Assembly: GCA_019241085.1 (NCBI GenBank)
Contig: JAFAXH010000016.1
Span: forward strand, 1-36,352
Origin: Verrucomicrobiota bacterium
Lineage (GTDB): Bacteria; Verrucomicrobiota; Verrucomicrobiia; Chthoniobacterales; SZAS-18
DNA: 36,352 nucleotides
Reading direction: 5' to 3'
In this document: positions 16,283-24,036 of the stretch, piece by piece
Position numbering within the stretch: position 1 is the first letter of the stretch
Layout: each line of letters starts with the position of its first letter
Program-made: the position numbers and the translations under genes
Notes under the pieces: generated by a model
The model's database searches: none
What the model was told of the DNA's origin: nothing
Seen by the model: the letters and a program-made list of their open reading frames with translations, nothing else

Positions 16283-16768
16283 TCAACCCACCGCCGGCTT
16301 GGGCAAGCCTCGCAACGCCGCGCGGAGCAGGCGTTCCTGCACCCGCCACATGGCCGCGGCCTGGGCGGGCTGCGCATCGGTGTAACCGTGCAAGTGCAGC
16401 AAACCATGCACCAGATAACGAGCCAGCTCGCGCCACAACGGTTGCCGATGCGCGCGCGCCTGGCGCACGGCAACGCCGCTGGCAATGACAATTTCACCGT
16501 GTTGAAACGTGATCACGTCGGTCGGCCCGGCGAGGTTGAAGAATCGCTCGTGCAACGCCGCGCTGCGCCGGTCGGAGACAATCCACACGTCCACGCGTTC
16601 CAGCTCCGGCAGAAGCGTTTTCTCCGGGCCGGGATGCGGCAGACACAAGGCCAGCGCACGCTTTCCAATGTGTCGCAAAAGCTCGCTCTCGATCGCGACC
16701 GCACGCTGCCGGTTGCCGATGGCAATGCGCACCGGCAACCGTGTGCCCGCAGGACGCGTAGATTTCAA
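16283..16768 (-). CDS. ybeY: Endoribonuclease YbeY (16S rRNA maturation), variant metal site
   Basis: A 161-residue zinc-dependent enzyme for 16S rRNA 3'-end maturation and late-stage ribosome quality control. 'VDVWIVSDRRSAALHERFFNLAGPTDVITF' is the family pattern (N..fr....PTDVlsF), followed by 'HGEIVIAS' (usually GDI.I). The metal-binding motif normally reads HG.LHL.GYDH. Here it is H121-G-L-L-H125-L-H-G-Y-T-D131, so the third histidine ligand is aspartate. Aspartate at this position occurs in Bacteroidota-type YbeY as I recall them (GYKD), so the enzyme is probably functional. The start is TTG 16768, overlapping the upstream gene's TGA as TTGA; no ATG is available. The phoH-pgpH-ybeY order is widely conserved. 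Confidence 0.88.
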   Translation of the reverse strand: MKSTRPAGTRLPVRIAIGNRQRAVAIESELLRHIGKRALALCLPHPGPEKTLLPELERVDVWIVSDRRSAALHERFFNLAGPTDVITFQHGEIVIASGVAVRQARAHRQPLWRELARYLVHGLLHLHGYTDAQPAQAAAMWRVQERLLRAALRGLPKPAVG

Positions 16769-18564
16769 GACGACGCGGCAAGTTTTGCAACCACCGCCGG
16801 CGATGCTTCCCGGCCGCTGCCGGTCGCAGCACCGTGACCGTTATTGTTGCTGCTGCCGTTGCTGACTGCTCCCGTGGGCTTTCCACTGGTCGCGCCGCCA
16901 TGGTTGCCACCTCCTCGCCGCCGCTCGCGTCCTTCGACGATGGCCGTGCCGCTGCCAGCCGTGGTGTAGGCAGAGGTTCCGCCCGCAGCAGCACTCACCG
17001 TGGTTTCCTGCTTCGGATAAGCGATGCGCCGGTGCAACATGCTGCCGAGGGTAAACTTGAAACTCTCGGCTACCTCTTGCAGCTCGCGAAAACTTAGATC
17101 ACAGGCGTCGAGCTGATGGTCCGCCACGCGGTTGTCCACGATGTCGTTGACCAGTTGCTCGATGCGCTGCGGCGTCGGCTTTTCCAAGCTGCGCGACGCG
17201 CTCTGGATCGCATCGGCCAAGCTGATGATGGCGCACTCCTTCGTCTGCGGCAGCGGGCCGGGATAGCGGAAATTTTCCTCGCGCACCTCGGGGATGTCTT
17301 CCTCCCGCATCCGGGTGATCTTGCCGCCGAGCCGGGCGTCTTCCTGTTGCTGGAGCGCGCGTTTGTAAAAATAATAGATCAGGGAGTTGCCGTGGTGCTG
17401 CTGGATCACGTCGATGATCTGGCTGTTGAGCTTGTATTTCAATGCCAGATCGACGCCTTCCTTTACGTGCGCGATGATGATGAGCGCGCTCATCGTCGGC
17501 GCCAGATCATCGTGGGGATTTTTGCCGTCGAGCGGTTGATTTTCGGTGAAATAATCGGGCTTCACCAGCTTGCCAATGTCGTGAAAATAAGAGCACGTCT
17601 GGCACATCAACGCGTTCGCGCCGATGGCTTCCGCGGCAGCCTCCGCCAGGCGGGCGACCTCCTGCGAATGGTGATAAGTGCCGGGCGCTTCGAGCGAGAG
17701 CCGCTTGAGCAAAGGATGGTTGAGGTCCGCCATTTCCAGCCACGACACATCGGTCGTCACACGGAACAAACTTTCCAAAACCGGCAGCAAACCGCTGACA
17801 AGAATCGCCACGAACAGTGATGCGCCAAACGCCGCCGCGCTCTGCTCGCCCACAAGCTGCCAGTCGGTGGCGGCGAACGATACCCAGTTGAGTTCGATGA
17901 TCCCAAAACTCAGCGCCAGCAGCCAGGTCGTCGCGCCCACCAGCACGCCGGCGCGCAGAAGTTGCCCGCGCCGGCGCACCTCGCGCGTGACAAAGACCGT
18001 GACAAACCCGGTAATCAGGCTCATCGCCAGAAAAGGCGCATCCACCGTGCGCCAGAGCGCCGCGCCCCAGAGACTGAGATAAATCGCCGCGAAAATCGCC
18101 GGATTGCGCCCGAGCAGCACGGAAATCACCAGTGGCGCCAAGGCGTAGGGAAAGAGCAGAAAAACAAACCGTTCGCTGATGATCCGCCCGCTGACTCCGC
18201 TCGGGTCCGACGCGAGAAAATGGATGATCTTGACCAGCAACAGATGCACGAAACAGGCGCCGAAAAGCAGGCCGAGCCGCGAATTTTTCCCAAAGGTCAG
18301 CGGATGGTTGATCCAAAGCTGGACGAGCGCGGTCAAAAAGACCAGCAAGACAAACAAGTAGCGTTTTGCCTGGTCCGGCTGCTGCCCGTAAAAAACCAGT
18401 CCCGCCAGCCCCGCGGCGAAGAGGAAGAACACCAGCGTTTTGACCTGTCCGCTGGTCTCCAGCGAACGCAGCAATTCGTTGTTGGACTGCCGGCGGCGCG
18501 ACTTCCGGCAGGCGAAACCCTTTTTGACCAACTCCTTTTTGCGCCAGGCAGCGAACAAGCTCAT
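16765..18564 (-). CDS. 7TM-HD family membrane phosphodiesterase (PgpH-like), lacking the HDED domain
   Basis: A 599-residue inner-membrane protein. A basic cytoplasmic start (about 1-41) is followed by about eight hydrophobic helices (42-60, 68-86, about 97-116, 132-152, 155-173, 178-194, 204-224, 246-266). The cytoplasmic HD phosphohydrolase domain then carries 'GTYHHSQEVA' (H298/H299), 'YFHDIGK' (H328-D329), H366 and 'QQHHG' (H390/H391). PgpH-type proteins hydrolyse cyclic-di-AMP. The canonical protein has a large extracytoplasmic 7TMR-HDED domain between TM1 and the other seven helices; here that loop is only about 7 residues. The last 80 residues are Gly/Ser/Asn-rich. ATG 18564 is chosen; GTG 18579 is possible. 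The position between phoH and ybeY is the conserved one. Confidence 0.85.
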   Translation of the reverse strand: MSLFAAWRKKELVKKGFACRKSRRRQSNNELLRSLETSGQVKTLVFFLFAAGLAGLVFYGQQPDQAKRYLFVLLVFLTALVQLWINHPLTFGKNSRLGLLFGACFVHLLLVKIIHFLASDPSGVSGRIISERFVFLLFPYALAPLVISVLLGRNPAIFAAIYLSLWGAALWRTVDAPFLAMSLITGFVTVFVTREVRRRGQLLRAGVLVGATTWLLALSFGIIELNWVSFAATDWQLVGEQSAAAFGASLFVAILVSGLLPVLESLFRVTTDVSWLEMADLNHPLLKRLSLEAPGTYHHSQEVARLAEAAAEAIGANALMCQTCSYFHDIGKLVKPDYFTENQPLDGKNPHDDLAPTMSALIIIAHVKEGVDLALKYKLNSQIIDVIQQHHGNSLIYYFYKRALQQQEDARLGGKITRMREEDIPEVREENFRYPGPLPQTKECAIISLADAIQSASRSLEKPTPQRIEQLVNDIVDNRVADHQLDACDLSFRELQEVAESFKFTLGSMLHRRIAYPKQETTVSAAAGGTSAYTTAGSGTAIVEGRERRRGGGNHGGATSGKPTGAVSNGSSNNNGHGAATGSGREASPAVVAKLAASS

Positions 18565-18605
18565 GGGATGGAAATCCACCGGGGAAGAATGTCGCCTGTT
18601 TTGGC

Positions 18606-19778
18606 TCAGCGCGCGAGCGAATTCTTGCCGCGCGACCCGGTCTCGCGCTCGCGCTCCGGACTATTTCCGCCGGCGTCGCCGTAGCGGTGCAGGCGATAGG
18701 CGCGGATGATGGATTGCACCAATTCATGGCGCACCACATCGCGTTCCTCAAAATAGGTAAACCCGATGCCGGACACGTCTTTCAACGCCTGGATCGCCTC
18801 GACCAGCCCGCTGCGTTTGTTGGCCGGCAGATCGATCTGCGTGCGGTCGCCCGTGACGACGCACTTGCTGCCCTGGCCCATGCGGGTCAGGAACATGAAC
18901 ATCTGTTCCATGGTCGTGTTTTGCGCTTCGTCGAGCACGATGAAGGCGTTGTCGAGCGTGCGCCCGCGCATGTAAGCGAGCGGCGCGATCTCGATGGCGC
19001 GCTTCTCCATGTAGCGTTGCAACTCCTCCGCGTCGAGCAGACCGTGCAGCGCGTCGTAAAGCGGGCGCAGGTAGGGGAAGATTTTTTCCTGCAAATCGCC
19101 TGGCAAAAAGCCGAGCGTCTCCCCGGCTTCCACCGCCGGCCGGGTCAGGATAATGCGGCCGACCTGCTCTTTTTTCAGCGCCGCCAGCGCAGTCGCCATC
19201 GCGAGATACGTCTTGCCTGTGCCCGCTGGGCCGATGCCGAAGACGATGTCGTTTTTCGCAATGTTTTGCAGGTAGGCAAGCTGGCCTGCGGTCTTTGGCA
19301 ACACCTGCGGACGGCGGGCGCTGGTTTGCACTTTAGCGCTCGCCAGGGAAGCCAGCTCCGGATCGCCGCCGCTGCCTCCGCCCTCAGACTTGCGACCCTC
19401 CGGTGAGCCGGCGTCGGCGACGGAACGCAGGGCATAGAGAAATTCGTGCTTGCGGATCGGCACGCCGTTGGCGCGCGCCTGGTCGAGTTGTTGAAACACG
19501 CGGCGCGCTTGTTCCACCGCCGTCGTCCCACCCTCCAGCCGCAGCCAGCCGTCGCGCGTGGTCGTCCGCACCGACAAGGTCTCCTCCAGCGCCTTGAGCA
19601 GTGCTGGATCACTGGCATACAGACCCTGCAAGGCCCGGCCGCTCTCGAATTGCAGCGTTTGCACGACCGACCCGCTCTCCGCCGGATCGAGCGCAACAGC
19701 GCTGCCGCTTTCGCCCGGTGCCGTTGCCGGGTCGCCGCCAGCCTTGGGGGTTTCAGCAGCCGTAGGTGCGTCCTCCAA
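18606..19778 (-). CDS. phoH: PhoH-like ATPase (PhoH/YbeZ)
   Basis: A 390-residue cytoplasmic P-loop ATPase of the PhoH/YbeZ group, functionally linked to YbeY in RNA metabolism. An N-terminal disordered Ala/Gly/Ser/Thr region (about 1-38) leads into a KH-like domain ('TLQFESGRALQGLYASDPALLKALEETL...RLEG'). After a Gly-rich linker comes the ATPase: Walker A GPAGTGKT at 183-190, 'ILTRPAVEAGETLGFLPGDLQEK', 'FIVLDEAQN' (Walker B) near 279-287, and 'TGDRTQIDLP'. No ATG lies near the N-terminus. TTG 19778 is chosen because AGGAG sits 6 nt upstream. It is followed after 41 nt by the 7TM-HD gene and then ybeY. The C-terminal tail is charged and variable. Confidence 0.92.
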   Translation of the reverse strand: MEDAPTAAETPKAGGDPATAPGESGSAVALDPAESGSVVQTLQFESGRALQGLYASDPALLKALEETLSVRTTTRDGWLRLEGGTTAVEQARRVFQQLDQARANGVPIRKHEFLYALRSVADAGSPEGRKSEGGGSGGDPELASLASAKVQTSARRPQVLPKTAGQLAYLQNIAKNDIVFGIGPAGTGKTYLAMATALAALKKEQVGRIILTRPAVEAGETLGFLPGDLQEKIFPYLRPLYDALHGLLDAEELQRYMEKRAIEIAPLAYMRGRTLDNAFIVLDEAQNTTMEQMFMFLTRMGQGSKCVVTGDRTQIDLPANKRSGLVEAIQALKDVSGIGFTYFEERDVVRHELVQSIIRAYRLHRYGDAGGNSPERERETGSRGKNSLAR

Positions 19779-19784
19779 CGTCAA

Positions 19785-19789
19785 CTCCT
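19785..19789 (-). promoter_or_regulatory. Shine-Dalgarno for phoH
   Basis: AGGAG on the minus strand, 6 nt before TTG 19778. It directly abuts another in-frame TTG (19784), which is therefore the less likely start. Confidence 0.45.
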
Positions 19790-19829
19790 AATCCAGCGCG
19801 CGTGCAGTCTTCGCGATAAGCTCCGAGGT

Positions 19830-20321
19830 TTACTTGTAGGCGTAAACCAATCCCCAAGGCGTCCGTTCCTCGGCGCTTTTTTCGACTTTTACGATGAGAA
19901 AATACGTGCCCGTGCGCTTGGGCTTCACCGAGGCGCCGGCAAACGCACCGCCGCCTTTGTTGGCTTCCTTTTCCTTTTGCCAACTCTTCTCTTCCACGAG
20001 ATTGCCGTCGCCATCGTAGATGTGGACCGAAATCTTTGCGCCCTTCACGTCGGTGCCCATGCAAAACCAATAGTCGTTGCCCTTGAAAAGCTGATGCGTG
20101 ATCGCCTTGGCCTCGCCCACCGGGAGGTCGCCGCCCCAAGTGTCCTCCCGCAGCGTGTAGCCGGCTTTGATGTATTCGTCGATCGCCTCCAGCGCGAAGG
20201 TCAGCGAGTCATCCACCGTCGCCCGCGCGAACGGGAGCAGCGGCCGCAACAGGCCAAGCCCGAGGAGGCAGATCAGGAGACTGGCAGGTTGGAGAAGACG
20301 ACGGGAAAAGCAGCGTTTCAC
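19830..20321 (-). CDS. Exported protein of unknown function
   Basis: A 163-residue protein starting at GTG 20321: MKRCFSRRLLQPASLLICLLGLGLL..FARA, a signal peptide with a basic start and likely cleavage after ARA near residue 34. The mature domain starts helical ('DDSLTFALEAIDEYIKAGYTLREDTWGGDL') and becomes beta-rich ('HQLFKGNDYWFCMGTDVKGAKISVHIYDGDGNLVEEK ... GTYFLIVKVEKS'), like a small C2/PPC-style sandwich. A single mature cysteine is seen, without a lipobox. I do not recognise the family. It lies 51 nt upstream of phoH and 83 nt downstream of another exported-protein gene on the same strand, so these two may form a unit. Confidence 0.65.
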   Translation of the reverse strand: MKRCFSRRLLQPASLLICLLGLGLLRPLLPFARATVDDSLTFALEAIDEYIKAGYTLREDTWGGDLPVGEAKAITHQLFKGNDYWFCMGTDVKGAKISVHIYDGDGNLVEEKSWQKEKEANKGGGAFAGASVKPKRTGTYFLIVKVEKSAEERTPWGLVYAYK

Positions 20322-20404
20322 AGGTGCAGATGGGAAAGAGCGTCAGGAAAATGAAAAAAGCGCCGCAGCGAATGCAGCCTCGTGCAAGGAAGAATCGGTC
20401 GAAC

Positions 20405-21268
20405 TTACGGCGTGGATGTCGCCGACATGGGACTAATCGCTCGCACGAGATCGCTGGTGATGCCGTTGATGCGCTCGACCGTGTCTTTGTTGATGTCGGC
20501 GTCCGCGTTGGCAATGAGCGGCCGGATTTCCGCCAGCCCGCTTTGGAGCTTGGCCACGAGCGCATCGCGGCGGGTGCGGTCGTTCATGCTGTTGAGCTGC
20601 CGGTCAAAGGTGAGCAGCAAATCCGGCTGGTGCAAAAGCTCGGCCCGGTCGGCATTGTAATCCTTGCGCACGATGCTCGTGAGCGCCTCGGTGCCCCGCA
20701 GCCAGCCGCCGATGCTGACGAGTTCGCTGTAGTCGCGGTCCTTGAGTTGTTCCATCGCGCTCTTCACCTCGCCCTGAGTCTTATCCAATTCGGTGCGCAC
20801 CTCGTTCCAATCGCCCTTGTCGGCGGCCTCGATGATGCTTTGCGTGTGACTGATGACATTGGAACGCACGCCCAACGCGGTGGCGAGTTCGAGCACGCGG
20901 CGGCCAATCTTTTTCACCTTGTCCGCGTCCTTTGCCTGCACGGCCAGGAAGCCATCGGCGACGACCGTGCCAAAGAGCAGCGACAAATGCGTGCGCACCG
21001 ACGGTGTGCTGCCTTTTTCATTGACCCGCACCTCGCTGGCCCACGGTGGCGTGCCGAGCTTGTCGAGCGCTTTGAACACCTCGCTCGGCACCGGGATGAC
21101 CACGTCCTCGACTTGCGTGCGCAGCTTGCTCACGTCGATTTTTTGCGGCGGATTCCCGCCGATGTCTTTGGTCTCCGCCCGCACCGGCGCCACGCACAGC
21201 AGCGACAGCGCCGTGACGAACGCGAGGGAGGGACGAGAAAAAACTGGCATGTTCAGCAAAAGTTTCAT
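20405..21268 (-). CDS. Exported helical protein of unknown function
   Basis: A 287-residue protein. ATG 21268 gives MKLLLNMPVFSRPSLAFVTALSLLCVAPVRAETK, a good signal peptide cleaved after VRA. An upstream in-frame codon would place 19 unrelated residues before it. The mature protein begins 'DIGGNPPQKIDVSKLRTQVEDVVIPVPSEVFKALDKLG' and is then almost wholly alpha-helical and rich in Asp, Lys, Leu and Ala, suggesting a periplasmic helical bundle. It has no cysteines in the mature part and no catalytic motif I can see. It is divergent from the heptose-kinase gene across 115 bp, which must hold both promoters. Family not recognised. Confidence 0.65.
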   Translation of the reverse strand: MKLLLNMPVFSRPSLAFVTALSLLCVAPVRAETKDIGGNPPQKIDVSKLRTQVEDVVIPVPSEVFKALDKLGTPPWASEVRVNEKGSTPSVRTHLSLLFGTVVADGFLAVQAKDADKVKKIGRRVLELATALGVRSNVISHTQSIIEAADKGDWNEVRTELDKTQGEVKSAMEQLKDRDYSELVSIGGWLRGTEALTSIVRKDYNADRAELLHQPDLLLTFDRQLNSMNDRTRRDALVAKLQSGLAEIRPLIANADADINKDTVERINGITSDLVRAISPMSATSTP

Positions 21269-21383
21269 GGATTGATGAAATGGCAGGGGAGCTTGCAACA
21301 CCCGAATTTGCCCTGACGAGACCACAGCGATGCCCCGCCGTCAATTCCGAATGGCGATCCGCGCCAACCTCCGTCGTAACCCG

Positions 21384-22400
21384 ATGAACTCCGACCGCTT
21401 GCGCGCGCTCGTCGCCCGTTTTTCCACCCAGCGCATCCTCGTGGTCGGCGACCTGATGCTCGACGAATTCATCTGGGGCCGCGTCTCGCGCATTTCCCCG
21501 GAAGCGCCGGTGCCCGTCGTCGAGGTCAGCCGCACCTCTTATTACCCCGGAGGCGCCGCCAACGTCGCCCGCAACCTGCGGGAATTCACCGGCCATGTGG
21601 ACGTAATGGGGCTGGTCGGATCGTGCCTGCACGGCGGGCACTTGAAAACGCTGCTGGCTGACGGCGGCATCGGCCTGGATTTCCTGGTCGAAGATGCGGC
21701 CTGGCAGACGATTGTGAAAACACGCATCATCGCGCGCCAGCAACACGTCGTGCGGGTGGACCGCGAAAATCCCGCCGCGCCTGGGCAGTTGCGCGCGGCG
21801 CACGCGCGGGCGCTGGCGCACCTGCGCGACGGTGGGCTGGAGCGGTTCGATGCCGTGATTTTGGAGGATTACGCCAAGGGATTTCTTGGTCAGGAATTTG
21901 TCGATGGAATTTGCGAACTCGCCGCGCGCGCCGGCAAGCTGCTCACCGTCGATCCGAACCCGCGCAATCCCCTCGCCTGGCATCACGCGACCGCCGTGAA
22001 GCCGAACCGCGCCGAAGCCTTCGCCGCCGCCGGTCAGCCGGTCGTCGAACCGCACGAGCTACCCACCCAAGACCGTGCGCTGCTCGCCGTCGGTGCGACT
22101 TTGCTCGCACGCTGGCAGCCGCGCTCGCTGCTCATCACGCTTGGCGAACAGGGCATGATGCTTTTTCAACCTGAACGCGCGCCGCTGCATCTGCCGACCC
22201 GCGCCAAGGAAGTGTTCGATCTTTCCGGTGCGGGCGACACGGCGATCGCGTTGTTCACCCTCGCTCTCGCCGCCGGCGGCAACGCCGAGGAAGCAGCGGA
22301 AATTTCCAATCACGCCGCCGGCGTGGTCGTCGGCAAACTCGGCACCGCGACGCTGACGCCGGCGGAATTGCTGGAAAGCTTCGAGCGGGATGAGGCGTGA
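21384..22400 (+). CDS. D-glycero-D-manno-heptose 7-phosphate kinase (HldE kinase domain type)
   Basis: A 338-residue PfkB/ribokinase-fold kinase. The segment 'VVGDLMLDEFIWGRVSRISPEAPVPVVEV' (about 20-48) is the signature of the RfaE/HldE kinase that makes heptose 1,7-bisphosphate for ADP-heptose and LPS inner core. 'YYPGGAANVARNL' follows, and the C-terminal 'FDLSGAGDTAIALF' holds the catalytic base D285. The cytidylyltransferase-like half of bifunctional HldE is absent, so the adenylyltransferase must be encoded elsewhere (HldA-like arrangement). ATG 21384 is preferred by homology; ATG 21330 is in frame upstream with basic residues. It lies upstream of kdsB, another inner-core LPS gene, from which it is separated by an insert-like module. 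Confidence 0.82.
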   Translation: MNSDRLRALVARFSTQRILVVGDLMLDEFIWGRVSRISPEAPVPVVEVSRTSYYPGGAANVARNLREFTGHVDVMGLVGSCLHGGHLKTLLADGGIGLDFLVEDAAWQTIVKTRIIARQQHVVRVDRENPAAPGQLRAAHARALAHLRDGGLERFDAVILEDYAKGFLGQEFVDGICELAARAGKLLTVDPNPRNPLAWHHATAVKPNRAEAFAAAGQPVVEPHELPTQDRALLAVGATLLARWQPRSLLITLGEQGMMLFQPERAPLHLPTRAKEVFDLSGAGDTAIALFTLALAAGGNAEEAAEISNHAAGVVVGKLGTATLTPAELLESFERDEA

Positions 22401-22410
22401 TTTTTTAACG

Positions 22411-22430
22411 CAGAGGCGCAAAGGCGCGGA
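22411..22430 (+). repeat. Left arm of a 20-bp inverted repeat flanking an orphan ORF
   Basis: This purine-rich 20-mer, with GCGCAAAGGCGCGGA at its right end, reappears in reverse complement at 23171-23190 with 17 of 20 positions identical. The pair encloses the low-G+C ORF 22516-23019. Similar 'CGCAAAGGCGC' strings are known to me as dispersed repeats in several bacterial genomes; that is recollection, not a search. Confidence 0.5.
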
Positions 22431-22515
22431 GGTTCGCAGAGAAAGACTGCGGATTTTCTCCTTCCGAAGCGCAAGCTAATTTCAGTTAGGAGTTGCTAGC
22501 TGTCACTGTTGAACG

Positions 22516-23019
22516 ATGCGCTTTCTCACACCAGAACAGTGGCAGGCATGGTGCCTTGAGCGGCAGGTTCCGCTACGAGAGGCTGGCTGGATTCGCCCGG
22601 ACATCGGTGCTAACCATTTCCGCATTGCGGACTTGCCGTATCCACCTGACTCCGGTGCGAAAGTCAGTCTCGCGCGGCGGCTCTTTTCCCTCGTCGCCTC
22701 CGAGTCCGAGACATTGCTCTTGGTCGATGACTGGGCCGTGTGGCCGTCCAGCCAGCACCTGCCTCTGTTTACCCGATTCCGCGAGGCTCTCGGCGAACAT
22801 CGTTCGCTTATCGAGACTCCCGGCCACGTCGTCACCGCCGCAGAGACGGACGACGCAGTTTCCATCATCGCGACTTCATTGCTTTTCATGTGGGACTGCT
22901 ACGGCATTTCATCCTCCGGCTGCGATGCCTTCTATTTCTCTCACGACGAGTATTGTTACTTCGCCAGTCGCGATGCTTCCTTGGCAGAGCTAGTCACTTC
23001 CGAGTTTTCCGCCACATGA
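22516..23019 (+). CDS. Orphan hypothetical protein in an insert-like module
   Basis: A 167-residue acidic, soluble protein starting MRFLTPEQWQAWCLE at ATG 22516. It is rich in Trp, Phe, Tyr and Ser ('LLLVDDWAVWPSSQHLPLFTRF', 'SLLFMWDCYGISSSGCDAFYFSHDEYCYF'). It has no signal peptide or membrane helix. The Trp-rich, two-domain-free layout recalls small immunity-like or cassette-borne proteins, but I do not recognise a family. Its base composition is visibly lower in G+C than its neighbours: the 60 bases from 22921 are 50 percent G+C. It interrupts the hldE-kdsB pair. An inverted repeat flanks it, and a long attC-like hairpin follows 36 nt after the stop. These are signs of acquisition by transfer (inference). 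Confidence 0.6.
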   Translation: MRFLTPEQWQAWCLERQVPLREAGWIRPDIGANHFRIADLPYPPDSGAKVSLARRLFSLVASESETLLLVDDWAVWPSSQHLPLFTRFREALGEHRSLIETPGHVVTAAETDDAVSIIATSLLFMWDCYGISSSGCDAFYFSHDEYCYFASRDASLAELVTSEFSAT

Positions 23020-23054
23020 ACTCTGAAGCGACCGCAACTACTAATCCTTCAATT

Positions 23055-23136
23055 GGGCTAACTGCCTTCGTGGGTCACGCCGGCTGCTCCCCGCAGACCT
23101 GCCGCGCAACCGTCGTGCCACGCTCCGGCAGTAGCT
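23055..23136 (+). repeat. Long imperfect hairpin, attC-like in shape
   Basis: Two arms fold back over about 80 nt. 23056-23059 pairs with 133-136 of the same kilobase (one G-U), 23061-23066 with 23127-23132, 23070-23073 with 23118-23121, 23076-23079 with 23114-23117, 23081-23083 with 23110-23112, and 23085-23087 with 23106-23108. A60 and GT at 23074-23075 are bulged, and there is an internal loop. Bulged long stems just after a small ORF are the architecture of integron attC sites. The left end GGCTAAC matches RYYYAAC at 6 of 7 positions, but the right end lacks the GTT of the core site, so it is not a canonical attC. A 40-codon ORF (23016-23138), overlapping the upstream stop as ATGA, is probably a by-product. 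Confidence 0.45.
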
Positions 23137-23170
23137 GATCTTGTTCTCGTTCGCTGCCACTTCCTTACTT

Positions 23171-23190
23171 TCCGCGCCTTCGCGCTCCTG
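23171..23190 (-). repeat. Right arm of the 20-bp inverted repeat
   Basis: The reverse complement of this segment matches 22411-22430 at 17 of 20 positions. It lies 27 nt before the kdsB start and closes the insert-like module. Confidence 0.5.
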
Positions 23191-23217
23191 AGTTGAAATG
23201 TCCCTTCTCTCCAAGCA

Positions 23218-24009
23218 ATGAGCAGCACCGTTCTCGGCATCATCCCCGCGCGTTGGGGCGCGACCCGCTTTCCCGGCAAGCCGCTGGCGCTCATCGCGGG
23301 CAAGCCGCTCGTGCAGCGCGTCTGGGAACGCGCCCGCGCCGCGCGCCGGCTCGACCGCGTGCTCCTCGCCACGGACGACAGACGCATCGCCGACGCCGCG
23401 CGTGACTTCGGCGCGGAAATTGTCATGACTTCGCCGACGCATCCCAGCGGCACCGACCGGATCGCCGAGGCGGCGCAGCTTTATCAAGCCCAACTCGGAA
23501 CCGCGCAGACGATCTCGCACGTCATCAACATCCAGGGCGACGAGCCGACGATTGATCCGGGCTTGATCGACGCGCTCGCCGACGCGCTCCGTGCGGACCC
23601 GGAGCTTGCGATGATTACCGCCGCCAATCCATTGCGCGAGCTGGCGGAATTGCACAATCCGAATTGCGTCAAAGTCGTCCGCGCGCGCGATGGCCGGGCG
23701 CTTTACTTCTCGCGCAGCGCCATCCCGCATTTGCCGGCCGGCTCAACCGAGCTTGATCCCGCCGTGACGTATCTGCGTCATCAAGGCATCTACGGCTACG
23801 CCAGCGATTTTCTCGCCGACTTTGTGCGCTGGCCGCCCTCGCCGCTCGAACGAGCCGAGCGATTGGAACAACTGCGCGCGCTGGAAAACGGCGCGCGCAT
23901 CGAGGTGCTCGTCACCGAGCGCGTCTCGCTGGGCGTTGATGCGCCCGAGGACGTGCCGCGAGTTGAAGCCGAGTTGAAAAGGCTCGAAGCTGCTGGAGCG
24001 GATTGTTAA
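23218..24009 (+). CDS. kdsB: 3-deoxy-manno-octulosonate cytidylyltransferase (CMP-Kdo synthetase)
   Basis: A 263-residue cytoplasmic nucleotidyltransferase that activates Kdo with CTP for the inner core of LPS. The N-terminal 'GIIPARWGATRFPGKPLALIAGKPL' is the CTP-binding signature; 'LATDDRRIADAA', 'SGTDRIAEAA' and 'INIQGDEPTIDPGLID' (the metal-binding D in QGDEP) follow. 'YLRHQGIYGYASDFL' replaces the usual HIGIYGYR of the Kdo-binding region. 'LEQLRALENG..IEVLVTE....GVDAPEDV' is the canonical end. Length is slightly above the usual 245-255. ATG 23218 has no Shine-Dalgarno. pyrG, which makes the CTP substrate, follows 68 nt downstream, a common arrangement. Confidence 0.93.
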   Translation: MSSTVLGIIPARWGATRFPGKPLALIAGKPLVQRVWERARAARRLDRVLLATDDRRIADAARDFGAEIVMTSPTHPSGTDRIAEAAQLYQAQLGTAQTISHVINIQGDEPTIDPGLIDALADALRADPELAMITAANPLRELAELHNPNCVKVVRARDGRALYFSRSAIPHLPAGSTELDPAVTYLRHQGIYGYASDFLADFVRWPPSPLERAERLEQLRALENGARIEVLVTERVSLGVDAPEDVPRVEAELKRLEAAGADC

Positions 24010-24036
24010 ATTCACCGTTGCAGCGCGCGTTTTCCG

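Noticed and set aside
23055-23136. Calling the hairpin a true integron attC site
   Set aside because: The right-hand core site lacks GTT, the left one has one mismatch, and no integrase or neighbouring cassettes are visible.
23016-23138. 40-codon ORF overlapping the orphan gene stop as ATGA
   Set aside because: It consists mostly of the imperfect hairpin read as codons, so its open frame is more likely a by-product; kept only as a remark.
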